Positions 33,870 to 42,880 of a DNA stretch of 64,000 nucleotides are shown in pieces. The notes beneath the pieces were generated by a model, which saw nothing but the letters and a program-made list of their open reading frames with translations, searched no databases and was not told the DNA's origin. This stretch comes from Conchocele bisecta (taxonomy: Eukaryota; Mollusca; Bivalvia; Lucinida; Thyasiridae): contig CM055265.1 in the NCBI GenBank assembly GCA_029237695.1, positions 219,779,679 through 219,843,678 of the forward strand, given 5' to 3'. How positions within the stretch are numbered: position 1 is the stretch's first letter; each line of letters starts with the position of its first letter. A program made the position numbers and the translations under genes.

Positions 33870-34546
33870 TTAATTTGAAATTTCTAGAACGACCGAAATC
33901 GGATAACTGTTCAACTCTTTAGCTCGGTCGTCGAGAATAGAGACCGTAAATTCGTGGATGTGGCCAGATTCCAAAACTTTCATCTCGGGGAATGGGAAGT
34001 CTAATGTCACATTCTCCCCAAAATAAAAATCACTGGCGGGCACTGTTTTAAGTAGTGTGCTGGGGCCCCAATTAACAGGTTGTACGATGTGTTCAGTTGG
34101 GCTAGGTGCACCCTGAGGGTTTTCATAAAGGCTAGATCCACAGGTACATCTCCAACAAATGTTTGGCCCCGAGGGGAAACTATATTTTTAAGTGGACCTC
34201 TGAAACCGAGGCGAATGCCTAATGGGTCTGATATAGTTATCACATCGCCTTCGGGGGCAGTTAATGTTGCAAGTCCGGTAGCCTTCGATACTGTGAGGTT
34301 GGCTTCGTCGCCAAGCTCTGTGGAAACAAAGTCTATGAGCTGTCTTGCTCCCCACAGTCCGGGAGGCAGCTTTACACTTACTTGGCGTCCATCCTTAACA
34401 TAGTAAAACCCTTCGCGCTCCCCCAAGTTTCGCCATCCAACCGTGAAGGTGATTGATCTGAGGCCTACCCGGCGTTTTCCACAGCAGTTGTCGATTGACT
34501 TCTGAAGTTTAAAACTCTCTTTTTGAACAGTGATAACAGCAAACAT
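33870..34546 (-). pseudogene. Penton-like minor capsid protein candidate
   Basis: I chose the start ATG at 34,544-34,546, 14 bases from the divergent gene at 34,561. It reads MFAVITVQKESFKLQ. The middle has beta-rich jelly-roll-like sequence (ASVKATGL-type strands, SDPLGIRLGFRGPL). A frame change at about 34,083 leads into a second frame with WGPSTLLKTVPAS and HEFTVSILDD, ending TAA at 33,870. Total length of about 225 residues fits the single-jelly-roll minor capsid proteins of Polintons (established knowledge). Assignment rests on size, strand pattern and position, so it is probable only. The first codons (MFA) persist in element 2 at 63,711, where the rest is deleted. Confidence 0.55.
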
Positions 34547-34560
34547 AATAATATCTTTCA
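34547..34560. promoter_or_regulatory. 14-bp divergent intergenic spacer
   Basis: Only 14 bases separate the start codons of the penton-like gene (minus) and the long conserved gene (plus). In element 2 the same pair of ATGs is 35 bp apart (63,676-63,710) and the spacer is AT-rich with ATAAAGATATC. Any promoter must overlap the coding starts or be bidirectional. Confidence 0.45.
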
Positions 34561-34800
34561 ATGGATACCAAGGCATTTAGCTTTAATTATAATGCAAAAT
34601 ACGCTGTCGGAGGTAAATACACGCAAAAAGACGTTGTTAACCCCCTTGTACACCCAACTGTAACAGTTAGACCGGACAGTAGCTTTGCCTCCAATTTCCC
34701 TAACATGTTCGAGAAATATGTAGTTCCAAAGACTACTAGCCAAGATATAATACTTAGCTGGGATTTTTCCCATATGAACTTCTGGCAGAACCAGCTAAAT

Positions 34801-34811
34801 TTCGCTGTACG
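34801..34811 (+). repeat. Target-site duplication, left copy (TTCGCTGTACG)
   Basis: This 11-bp sequence is repeated exactly at 36,297-36,307 after the LINE poly-A tail. It belongs to the interrupted Polinton gene. Confidence 0.9.
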
Positions 34812-36296
34812 TTCATGGATAAAACGTTTAAAGGGTAAATAGAGTCATTTAAGACTTGCATACAATAAGGAACTAAATAAATATGATGGTGATATACTAT
34901 TTAAAAGCAATCTAAATTCAAACGACACCAAACATCTTGTAAAACATTATACGTTCCTAAACAATATACTAACATCTTGGTGCAAAGTCAATTTTAATCA
35001 TTCATGTGCTAACATATCCCAAGAAATATTGCGGCATAACTCAAACATAAAATATGAAAGAAATATAACTATATTCTATAAAGAATGGTATGATAAAGTT
35101 AAAACACATATATGATTTTAGAATAAAATACTTTTATAGCTTCGACGATATGAAAAATATATATAACATAATGCTGGAGACTTTTTGAAATATTACAAAT
35201 TATTAAATAAAATTAAAACCGAATGGAAACTAGAAATGAAAACCGAGCCATTGACTAATGAAACACCCAAATATGCAATAAATTTATGTTTGTCATTGAA
35301 GCATATAAATAAATTAGTATATAATATACAAATTAGAAAATCAAGATTAGCACAACAAAAACATATAATCAAATGGGAAAACGAACTAAATAAACAAGAT
35401 ATAGAATGGAAATACATTTTTCATTGTCATATAAAAGCACAATAAGTACAAAACTTAGAGCATTTCAGTACAAATATTTGATGAGACTAATTCCAAACAA
35501 TGACTTTCTATTCAAATGCAAATTAAAACCATCTAACTTATGTGAATTCTGTCATATGAATGTGGATTCTAATAAGCATATGTTTTGGGAATGCAACGTC
35601 ATACAACCTTTGTGGTCGGATATCAACCTGCTATTGCAAACAAGTAGGTTAGACTACAATAGTAATTTAACATATGCAAACATATCATTTTGTAACGTGA
35701 GGGGTGACTGCAAAAATAAAACAATGCTTATCAGCTTTTTAATTCTTCCAGCAAAATATTTTATTTTTAAGTGCAAATATGATGAAACGCAACCATTGAT
35801 AGGCCGTTTTAAAATATATCTGAAGCAAACAATAATAATAGAAGAGACTATTGCCACTATCAAGAATAAACTAGATATTTTCCATTCAAAATGGAGTGTC
35901 TTTAAGGAAATTAATACGTAAACATTCACATGCTATGTGTATCGATATACCTATGTCTGCACAAAACATGTAATAAACGTCCATTCCTATATTTTATGTT
36001 TGTTATAACATTTTGATAAAAAAAATTCTCAAGTAATTTTCATTTTATTTTTTCATAAAAATACACGACCTATAACAGTCTCATTGCCCAAGCGCCCTAT
36101 AAAAACCCTATTATTTATTTAAAAAACTCAATGTTACATGTAGACAAGCATCAATACGTTATTATTCAGACTGTTCATTGAAATGTAGCCATGCATATGA
36201 ACTAACATATATATGTACTTTTGTTCATTGAACTGTTTGTACTTGTACATGTACATGTAGCAAATAGGATAAAATCATTTAATAAAAAAAAAAAAG
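34812..36296 (+). mobile_element. 5'-truncated L1/Tx1-like LINE nested in Polinton
   Basis: A 1,485-bp insert ends in an AATAAAAAAAAAAAAG tail and is flanked by exact 11-bp duplications TTCGCTGTACG. This is the signature of target-primed reverse transcription (established knowledge). The body encodes the C-terminal part of an ORF2, with LRAFQYKYLMRLIPNNDFLF and a zinc-knuckle-like LCEFCHMNVDSNKHMFWEC. This pattern is typical of L1/Tx1-type ORF2 tails. Several stops occur at 35,110-35,185. GC is far lower than in the host gene. Confidence 0.93.
35185..35921 (+). pseudogene. LINE ORF2 C-terminal fragment
   Basis: Two overlapping frames (35,185-35,445 and 35,406-35,921) cover the end of ORF2. 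The second has the C-x2-C...H...C motif LCEFCHMNVDSNKHMFWEC. The RT and endonuclease domains are absent through 5' truncation. Further upstream frames (34,850-35,100) with HLVKHYTFLNNILTSWC belong to the same ORF2. Confidence 0.85.
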
Positions 36297-36307
36297 TTCG
36301 CTGTACG
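36297..36307 (+). repeat. Target-site duplication, right copy
   Basis: An exact repeat of TTCGCTGTACG from 34,801-34,811, directly after the poly-A tail. The Polinton reading frame continues from here. Confidence 0.9.
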
Positions 36308-37501
36308 GTGCGCAACAGCCGGATGTGGAGTTTCACATCAAGACCATCTGACATCCAAGAATGTCATGCTCCGAAGTGTCTACAACTTTCATGTGTATTA
36401 CACCATTAGGAGGATTCTCAAAGAACTAGGTATTCCACTACCTCAAGACGCCGGCTGGGATCCCATTTCCACCACATACAACAGTAAGGCTTTCGAAAGA
36501 TTGTGTAACGAATTTGGGGTACCAAAAGACGCGGACTGGAGACAGAAAGTATATACCCCAACCAACAGTTTAGGGTTAGTTCACCTTAAAGGGCTAGCGA
36601 GTGGTGGGCATCTGGATAAAGTCCCTGTATATTTCTCAGGGTTGTGGAGTGATAGCAGGACTAAAACACCACCAGGTATAAAAATGGCAACATGGACTAA
36701 ATATAATTATAAGTTTAATACGATGACGTTCGATGATGAAGTCCTTGGAGGGCTTGCATGTAAAGACGGTTATTGTCATTGGCTACCTACTAAAGTAGCC
36801 CACGTGGAATACCCAGACCAGGGTGATACTCCACAGATGCGAAATGCGTGGACCACATTTATATTAGATAAAATTACTGGATTTACGCAGTGCGGGGTTA
36901 TTCGCCTCAACGCCTCAACGCCTCCATTCGCATATACGTCTGGGCCATCCTCGGCTCACAGAAGCAAACGCTCAGTGCTATACTGGGCACGGAAAGGGCG
37001 TTTGACGCGCAAAAACAGTTCTTGGCAATTGTAGAGGCCGGCATATCAGCTAAGGTGGACCTCACGGCTGCGATCAAACGGTATCAAGACGTTTTGCAGA
37101 ATGCCCACAACCCAGTAGAATATGTATTTGGAATAGGTCTTTATATGGCGCCGAGCAATATGATACTACGAGACGACCCGGTTGACGGTTACAATAATCA
37201 GATCGTAGTCGCCACCGCCAATCAAAAATTCGGCCACAACGGGAACGTGAACACGGGTTTTATCAAGCCTCCCCCCAAGAGGCCCGGGAGCGAAGTTGGA
37301 AGTGGAACCGATTTCATAAAACCGCAAGCACCCACCCCGCCACGAAGCACACCATCAAGTTCCTTCGGAACTAGTGTCTCATCAAGTTCTACCAGTTCCT
37401 TCTCTGGTGTCTCATCAAGTTCCAGCAGTTCCTTTGGAACTAGTGTCACAACCCACGAGGAGGAGAAATTAGGGTTCGTCGTCGCCCTCGTGGCGATCGG
37501 A

Positions 37502-38573
37502 CTATTCGCGTTTTGGTCTTAGGAACTCTCGGGAGACTAAAAGTAGGAGACCGGCGATTGCCACGAGTAAAGCTAAAGCATTCTCGGCGAGCCATCCGGC
37601 CGTTTTTGATAATATAGATAACAAGTAGGAAACGAGACCCCGATCAGTCCAGGCAGCGCGGCAGCCGCCTTTCCGGCTAATTTAGCCAGGAAACTGGCGA
37701 AGGCTTTTAGGTGCTTTTGTGCCCACTCCTTGGCTCCGCCGGAGGGCGCGGCTGCTGGCGCGGGTGATGCCGCGGGTGCAGCCGCCACACCGCCAGTCAT
37801 AGCTAGAACTATGGTCGATATAGTCATGCCGAGGGCTGTGAGGATGCTTAATATTGTTACGCCCTGCTCTCTGAACAGAGTGCGAATACGCTCACCGAGT
37901 GTCGTCTCCTCGTGCAGAACCCTCGAAATTGTTTCGCGGATCCGACTTATTTTGGTGCGGAGAGGAGTTCGCGAAGAGGTAACGGTGGGTCATCCATCGT
38001 GCTGAGTATTCCGTCGAGCTCGCTTTCGCTGATCTCCATTGTGCGAATAGCGTCGGTGGCTACTCGAGGGACATCGCTGAGCTCGACAGTTTCTATCGAG
38101 GCGGCCGTCTTCGCCATCGTTTCGTCGGTAGAATCTAGGGCCTCTACAGCGCGGGCCGGCATAATTGTTTTACCTCTCTTCCAATCTGGGAATCCTAGTT
38201 TGCTCCTTACGATTTCGCCACCGCCCCGGTTCCCGGCAATGGTGCTCAGCGCTAGGGGTTTTCCGGTCTTCATGTTGATGATCGGGATATTTGATGCTTT
38301 TAGTCGCAACCTACCACGCAGATCCAATTCGAACTTGGAGTAGTCGCGGACGACAGACGGGACCGTACCTTTTTCTGCCAAACTGTTGTAGTAGTCGTTT
38401 ACAGCTGAATTGACTAATTCCTGGCTTAGACTACCGGTGTTGGTTGCACCACATATTTCCTCGCCGGATGGAGTCCCTATGAATGTAGTTTCGTCATCTT
38501 CGCCGAGGTAATCATAAATATCATCATAGAAGTCATCGTCTCGGTCGAATTCGCCAATAACGTAACCAGCCAT
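37502..38573 (-). pseudogene. Polinton two-part protein with two membrane segments
   Basis: It starts ATG 38,573 with an acidic N-terminus (EFDRDDDFYDDIYDYLGEDD), then a basic conserved region (KFELDLRGRLRLK, MDDPPLPLRELL). A stop at 37,947 and a frame change lead into RIRTLFREQGVTIL, membrane segment SILTALGMTISTIVLAMTGG and a Pro/Ala linker. A Lys/Ala amphipathic helix follows (EWAQKHLKAFASFLAKLAGK). Another frame break at a G4 run (about 37,640) precedes a second membrane segment, LALLVAIAGLLLLVS. Element 2 has both halves on its plus strand (61,338-62,349), supporting one gene. A central coiled coil seems deleted. The amphipathic helix recalls membrane-lytic virion proteins (inference). 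Confidence 0.65.
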
Positions 38574-38626
38574 CGTTAACGATGTATTAAAGAAAAAACC
38601 ATACGGGTTTAATAGAGTTACTAAAT
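38574..38626. promoter_or_regulatory. 53-bp divergent spacer before capsid gene
   Basis: The bases between the minus-strand gene start and the capsid ATG are AT-rich (GATGTATTAAAGAAAAAACC, TTTAATAGAGTTACTAAAT). This is a likely site for divergent transcription start or translation leaders. No defined promoter motif was recognised. Confidence 0.35.
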
Positions 38627-39880
38627 ATGTCTTCGAGTCGCAAACTCAATCCATACCGCAGACTGCGGGATCCCCACGGGGCGAAAGGCGTGAGACAGAG
38701 CGTCTTTATTACGAACAACCCATTGACGATCGGCCAGAACCACAAGCTCTTGGCCCGCTTTCCCAACCTCGGAGCTAGCGACGTCATTGTGCCGGGGACT
38801 GTTCGCCTCGCTTTCACGATTTCGTTGACGTCGACAGACGCGGACCGAACCGTCGTTCAGAACCTGGGTCGCGCCATCGTCAAGAAGACCATGATAAAGA
38901 TTTCTGGTAATGAGGTGATGTCGATCGACGACAGCGACGTCTACCATTGTTACCAGGACATGTGGAAGACGGCGCAAGAGAGCGAAAACGCGGGTATTGA
39001 CACCAGCAAAAATAAGAACGTTACCAGACTTAGAATCGGGGCTGGTGACAAGGCAGATAACAACGCGAGCGACAACGCGATCGCGGCCGCTTACGGCAAC
39101 CGCTTCTACATCCCGCTCGACTTTGAGTTGCTGGAGAGTCACATGCCGTACTATCAGAGCGCTGACCGCCTCGAATACGAACTAACGTTCAACGACTACG
39201 GCAGAGTTCTCATAGCCACTGACATGGCATCGGCGTATACGATCGACAATGTTCCGCTGGAGTACGACATGGTCACGGTGCCCGAACTCGCGCGATTGAT
39301 CAGAACACAGTACGCCGGGCGCGTTGCCATACTTTACGACCGAGTTCTTCGCCACCGCAAGATGACGAAAGACAAAAGCGACACATTGTGGAATATTAAC
39401 GTCAACTCACCCGCCCGCTTGATGAAAGGTATACTGATGCTGTTCGAGGAGGGCCGGTTCTCGTTCGGGGCTAGAAAAAGCGACACATTTTATAACCCCA
39501 AAATTGCAAAGGTCGAGGTGACGATCGAGGGAGTTCCCAATCAACTCGACAGCCAGTGCCTTCCAGCGCACCAGCAGTGGGACGAAGCCAGAAAACAGTT
39601 TGCTGCCGGCTCTAAGCGCTCCCCGGAGGTTGCCGCGGTTGCCAAAGACCTCCAGCTCCCGGACGTCTCCCTCGCGCTGTTCCTGACTACCAAATAAGCG
39701 TTATGGCTAGACATGCGAGCCAGCAACGACGACCAAATGCACGGTAGTCGACGCCAAGTTGAGAACGCTAGCGAGGGTGTGACGATCCAGATAATCAAAG
39801 AGGCGGATGGAGCTGGGCCATTGAACGTGTACTTATATATAATCACAAACGCACAACTCAACATCGAAGATGGTCGATAA
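38627..39880 (+). pseudogene. Polinton major capsid protein (double jelly roll type)
   Basis: The frame from MSSSRKLNPYRRL at 38,627 runs to TAA at 39,695 and continues in the same frame to TAA at 39,878-39,880, giving 356 plus about 60 codons. The region after the first stop (LWLDMRAS, NVYLYIITNAQLNIEDG) still reads as protein, so a single nonsense change truncated the gene. Recognisable landmarks are IPLDFELLESHMPYYQSA, YDRVLRHRKMTKDKSDTLW and HQQWDEARKQFAAGS. These fit Polinton capsid proteins, whose role is forming hexons of an icosahedral shell (established knowledge). The last 11 bases overlap the ATPase start. Element 2 keeps only a middle fragment. Confidence 0.88.
39695..39697 (+). 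other. In-frame premature stop in capsid gene
   Basis: TAA interrupts the capsid frame after LALFLTTK. The downstream 60 codons remain open in the same frame. This is compatible with a point mutation. Programmed readthrough is unlikely because other genes of the element also carry unrelated stops. Confidence 0.75.
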
Positions 39881-40443
39881 GTCTCAGCACTCTACTGAAA
39901 ATAAAAATAAAGTTTGTGATGCCCACTCTGCCATAATATGTGGGCAGACAGGATGCGGAAAACGGTTTTCATCCTCAACTTGCTCGAGGGGTCCTATCGC
40001 GATGCCTTTCGTCACCGACCCTGAAGTATACGTCGTTGACCCCGGCGACAGGCTTCACGATTGGCTGCGTGGTTTATACAAAATATTCCAGGGCGAGCCC
40101 ACCCTATACGTGATTGACGACTGCTCGGCCAAGGCGGCGATGACCGAAAAGAAGGACATGCTCTCCGAGCTCGCATTTTCGGGCCGCCATGTGGGGCAAA
40201 GTGTATGGATCTCCACTCAGAAGTACAACGCCGTCCTCAAGGATCTGCGCGAGCAAACAAAATGGGTCGCCCTCTTTCACTGCAAGGACCGAGACTCATT
40301 CGATGACTGTCTTCGAGAGAACGACATTATCCCAAACGCGCGAGGAGCGCCATGAGGTTCGACAGATGCTTTCGGAAACTAAGCACGCCGAGCTTCTGTT
40401 AAAGACTGATCAACCAACTGCTTACAAAGTAAATTCAGCTTAA
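39870..40443 (+). pseudogene. Polinton DNA-packaging ATPase (FtsK/HerA type)
   Basis: The start ATG at 39,870 lies inside the capsid gene end. The Walker A region GQTGCGK is at about 39,942-39,962. The frame then leaves the expected continuation, which is visible in the next frame for about 45 bases, and a segment after it appears deleted. Walker B follows as TLYVIDDCS (about 40,100-40,126), then ELAFSGRHVGQSVWISTQKY and FHCKDRDSFDDCL, typical of A32-like packaging ATPases. Near 40,345 another frame change is needed to reach REERHEVRQML and the stop at 40,441. It would power genome encapsidation. The broken P-loop makes it inactive. Confidence 0.88.
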
Positions 40444-40449
40444 CGCTCG

Positions 40450-40650
40450 TTAGTAACTGCTGAGCAAATCCTTAACAATGCTGAGCAATTGCTGAACAAT
40501 GCTTAACAAATACTGAACAATGCTTAACAATGCTTAACAAATGCTGAGCAATTGCCTAACAATGGTTAACAAATTGCTGAACAATTCCTGAACAATGATG
40601 AACAAATGTTGAACAAATGCTGAACAATGGTTAACAATGGTTAACAATGT
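40450..40650 (+). repeat. Iteron-like ~12-bp repeats TGCTKARCAAT
   Basis: About 16 degenerate copies of TGCTGAGCAAT, TGCTTAACAAA and TGGTTAACAAT fill the space between the ATPase stop and the next gene. Period is roughly 11-12 bp. No long open frame crosses it. It could be a protein-binding array, a remnant of an Asn/Gln-rich tail or a simple-repeat expansion. Element 2 lacks this interval, so conservation cannot be tested here. Confidence 0.8.
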
Positions 40651-40964
40651 GGGAATCAAGTTGTTGCTCCGCTGTGTGCTTTGTTGCGAGCATAACGGTG
40701 ATCATAAGTTTCGGGTGGTGCGCTTGGCAATATGTTAGACTTATGAGGCTAGTCAGAATAGTACTAATTATTAAAAATAAAATAATAAACTGCGACGAAC
40801 TTCTCTATCAGCTAATGGAAGGGGCAGACGTGTCGACTGCCGACACGAATGGACCTGTAGGAGCCGACACGACTGCCGGCACGGCTGCCGATACGGTATA
40901 TTTCCTGAAAGAAAATGAAAACACGAAGCGACGCGAGCAGCTAGCTGCGCTGGTTGCTGGGTGA
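40647..40964 (+). CDS. Polinton small membrane protein
   Basis: An intact 105-codon frame starts MWESSCCSAVCFVASITVII. One membrane segment covers residues 9-28, followed by a basic stretch (YVRLMRLVRIVLIIKNK) and a Thr/Ala/Asp-rich spacer (STADTNGPVGADTTAGTAAD). The C-terminus is charged (ENENTKRREQL). Its start lies at the edge of the repeat array, so a later start is possible. No family was recognised. Its context among other small membrane proteins suggests a virion or membrane role (inference). Confidence 0.55.
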   Translation: MWESSCCSAVCFVASITVIISFGWCAWQYVRLMRLVRIVLIIKNKIINCDELLYQLMEGADVSTADTNGPVGADTTAGTAADTVYFLKENENTKRREQLAALVAG

Positions 40965-41075
40965 CAATCGGAGCAGTATTTCGGTTGGCGTCTCTCAGTT
41001 TGTCAGGTGGATAAAATGTCAGATGTCGAGGTCGATAAAATGTATGCGTGATACGAATCTAGGTTAGGTACGGAG

Positions 41076-41340
41076 ATGACGGAAACTCTTGAATCGGCGG
41101 CTATTCATCTGTACGCTACCGCTGTTAGTATACTTCTCCCTATACCAAACACCGCGGGGTTGATTGACGATCTAGAGACTCACCCTTTTATAGGACACAC
41201 TCTTAGAACAGCCTGCTGCTCAATTTATCACAAGTTCGGAATGTACTTAGCTCCGCTGACAACCGCGTTGACCACGGCTAAGCACTGTCAATTTGGACAT
41301 ATATGCCCACGAACTATAAGCTCAGAAAATGATGCTACAA
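41076..41340 (+). CDS. Polinton hypothetical protein, Cys/His-containing
   Basis: The frame starts MTETLESAAIHLYATAVS and has LRTACCSIYHKFGMYLAPL and CQFGHICPRT. Beyond about 41,340 the open frame (to 41,486) overlaps the next gene and looks like a shadow, so the original gene may end by frameshift there. I considered a cysteine protease, because Polintons usually have one, but the His-Asp-Cys pattern of adenain is not visible. Product unknown. Confidence 0.4.
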
Positions 41341-41802
41341 GACGCACCTGCGGGAGTGACGGAACAGCAATCCTCGATTGCACTTCCAACTCCGCTCCAG
41401 AGTACGTTGGGGGATACGATTGCAGGACACAAAAACCCAAAAAGACAGGCAGCTGGGCGGGCAGCGGCTGCCACCCTAAAAGCTAAACACGATAAAATAC
41501 TCGCCGACCTTCGAGAGGCCAAACAGTCGTTGTTTGTTCCATCACCAGCTCCTGAGCGGCAGTTGGGTGCAGCAATATCCGATTACACGACAGCAAAACA
41601 TCCGAAGACAGCTGCGGTTCAATCTCATGCGGAGCAATCGGAGATTGTAGCTCCTACCTGGATCATCCCGTGGGTTGTTGGTGGTGGTCTGGCAGTTGTG
41701 GGCAAACTGTGTGTGTGGAACTACCTTTCGAAACAACCAGCCGCGGTTCCGAAACCGATTGCGCCCGATTTAAACATTGATCGCGATCCCTTTTATATGT
41801 AA
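41329..41802 (+). CDS. Polinton single-pass membrane protein
   Basis: A 157-codon frame with a Lys/Ala-rich helical middle (GRAAAATLKAKHDKILADL), a Pro-rich part and one membrane segment, WIIPWVVGGGLAVVGKLCVW, near residues 115-135. A short tail ends DRDPFYM. An in-frame TAA at 41,317 sets the earliest start at 41,329. It lies 15 bp before the next gene in a plus-strand series. Product unknown. A structural membrane protein is likely (inference). Confidence 0.6.
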   Translation: MMLQDAPAGVTEQQSSIALPTPLQSTLGDTIAGHKNPKRQAAGRAAAATLKAKHDKILADLREAKQSLFVPSPAPERQLGAAISDYTTAKHPKTAAVQSHAEQSEIVAPTWIIPWVVGGGLAVVGKLCVWNYLSKQPAAVPKPIAPDLNIDRDPFYM

Positions 41803-41817
41803 TAATCACTATATGTA

Positions 41818-42051
41818 ATGGCTGAAAACGATGGTAAAATGATAGTGAATGTGCTTTATCACGCGGTGGTGATATCGGGTCTCAGTATCGGGTTTGCTCG
41901 ACTATCAAAGATGACCACTGGAGGGCCGGCTCCCAAATTGGACATGACTGTGAGAGACGTAGGGCTCGTGAACTTAGATGTAGCGGCCGCAGTTTGGACC
42001 CGAGATTATCTAATTAAAGCTGGAATTCTACCCGCTAATATATGGAAATAA
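41818..42051 (+). CDS. Polinton small conserved membrane protein
   Basis: An intact 77-codon frame. The N-terminal half has a hydrophobic segment, VLYHAVVISGLSIGFARL. The C-terminal half (RDVGLVNLDVAAAVWTRDY, then LIKAGILPANIWK) is closely matched in element 2 at 60,988-61,105. The stop overlaps the next gene start by 10 bp. Conserved length and ending indicate a real gene. Function unknown. Confidence 0.75.
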   Translation: MAENDGKMIVNVLYHAVVISGLSIGFARLSKMTTGGPAPKLDMTVRDVGLVNLDVAAAVWTRDYLIKAGILPANIWK

Positions 42052-42500
42052 TGGCTTCGATCGCAATAGTGATATTTGGTGCAATCGTGAGCGCTGCGGC
42101 GTTCGGCGGTAGCAACTATTTATTTTCGTTAATAGGAAAATCGGACGCGGATGAGGAGCGCAAGCGTCACGATTTAGCTGCAGAACAACTCAAGAGCGCA
42201 GACGCAGCATGGTCGAAAAAACGAACCGCCCATCTGGACTGGGTCAACGAAGAGCTTCGCCGCGAGAATCACGCCGCGCAAACTTCCCTGAACGTTAAAG
42301 AGGCCAACCGCGAGTACGCACTGGCATATCCGCAGAAAATTCTCGAGCCGCTGGATCCCGAGCCCCAACTTTCTGATTTCTATGTACCGTCAGAGGCCCA
42401 AAAAGACCGCGAGGTCGCGTTCATCGTCGTGGGGATGGTTGCGACGGGTCTCTTCAGATACTATATTGCAAAAGCAATAAGCAAAAGCAATAAGCAATAA
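42042..42500 (+). CDS. Polinton two-membrane-segment helical protein
   Basis: An intact 152-codon frame. The N-terminal membrane segment is IAIVIFGAIVSAAAFGG. A charged helical region follows (DADEERKRHDLAAEQLKSAD, WSKKRTAHLDWVNEELRREN), and the C-terminal segment is AFIVVGMVATGLFRYYIA. The N-terminus could be at 42,042 (MEIMASIAI), overlapping the previous gene, or at the second ATG, 42,051. A fragment matching the charged region is in element 2 (60,695-60,922). The tail (AISKSNKQ) lies in a short AAGCAATA duplication. Role unknown. Confidence 0.75.
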   Translation: MEIMASIAIVIFGAIVSAAAFGGSNYLFSLIGKSDADEERKRHDLAAEQLKSADAAWSKKRTAHLDWVNEELRRENHAAQTSLNVKEANREYALAYPQKILEPLDPEPQLSDFYVPSEAQKDREVAFIVVGMVATGLFRYYIAKAISKSNKQ

Positions 42501-42544
42501 TTATTTTAAAAATATTTTTTTAAATAATATATATATATAGAACG

Positions 42545-42880
42545 ATGTTAGTTGACGAGCTTTATTTTGCTCTGCTCGATGTAGGCTACACGGCCCTTAA
42601 ACACCGTTTAGCTGGCGCAAAGGGTCTGATCAGTCTGACCCAAGACTCTCTAGAGACGTGGCGCGAGGACGAAAAAGCGGCCACCCTTTTCGCAAAACGG
42701 ATGTTCAATTCCCCCGATTTCCTTCAGAACTTAACCGGAAACTTCCAACAACGGTTTAGTATCGACGACGCTGTTATCGAACGATCTGGCAAGGACATGT
42801 CAGAGACTGGTCGATCTACTAGAATACCTCACATACGATGGACACGCGCAAGCTTGATACCAAACTATCGGTTCGCCTAG
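42545..42880 (+). pseudogene. Polinton small helical protein
   Basis: The frame opens MLVDELYFALLDVGYTALKH and includes SLETWREDEKAATLFAKRM, which is matched in element 2 (about 60,410-60,715). Near 42,800 the homologous ending (a Leu-rich LVDLLEYLTYDGH) is found in another frame, so a frameshift replaced the C-terminus. The annotated end overlaps the integrase start by 43 bp. It is alpha-helical with no recognised domain. Confidence 0.6.

Larger units (their letters stand above)
34561..37522 (+). pseudogene. Long conserved Polinton protein, split by a LINE
   Basis: It starts MDTKAFSFNYNAKYAVGG at 34,561. The frame is interrupted at 34,811 by a 1.49-kb LINE and resumes in the same phase at 36,297. 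It continues with YNFHVYYTIRRILKELGI and a globular region to about 36,900. There, a tandem copy of CCTCAACG (36,905-36,920) shifts the frame, after which YVWAILG and PVEYVFGIGLYMAPSNM follow. The C-terminus has a Pro/Ser-rich linker and a membrane segment, KLGFVVALVAIGLFAFW. Without the LINE it would be about 490 residues. A homologue is in element 2 (62,312-63,675). Function is unknown. A membrane-anchored virion component is inferred. Confidence 0.7.

Noticed and set aside
37222..37449. Minus-strand open frame rich in Glu/Leu
   Set aside because: It is the antisense of the Ser-rich linker of the long Polinton protein.
41076..41486. Adenain-like cysteine protease
   Set aside because: Position and Cys/His content invite it, but the expected ordered catalytic motif is not visible.
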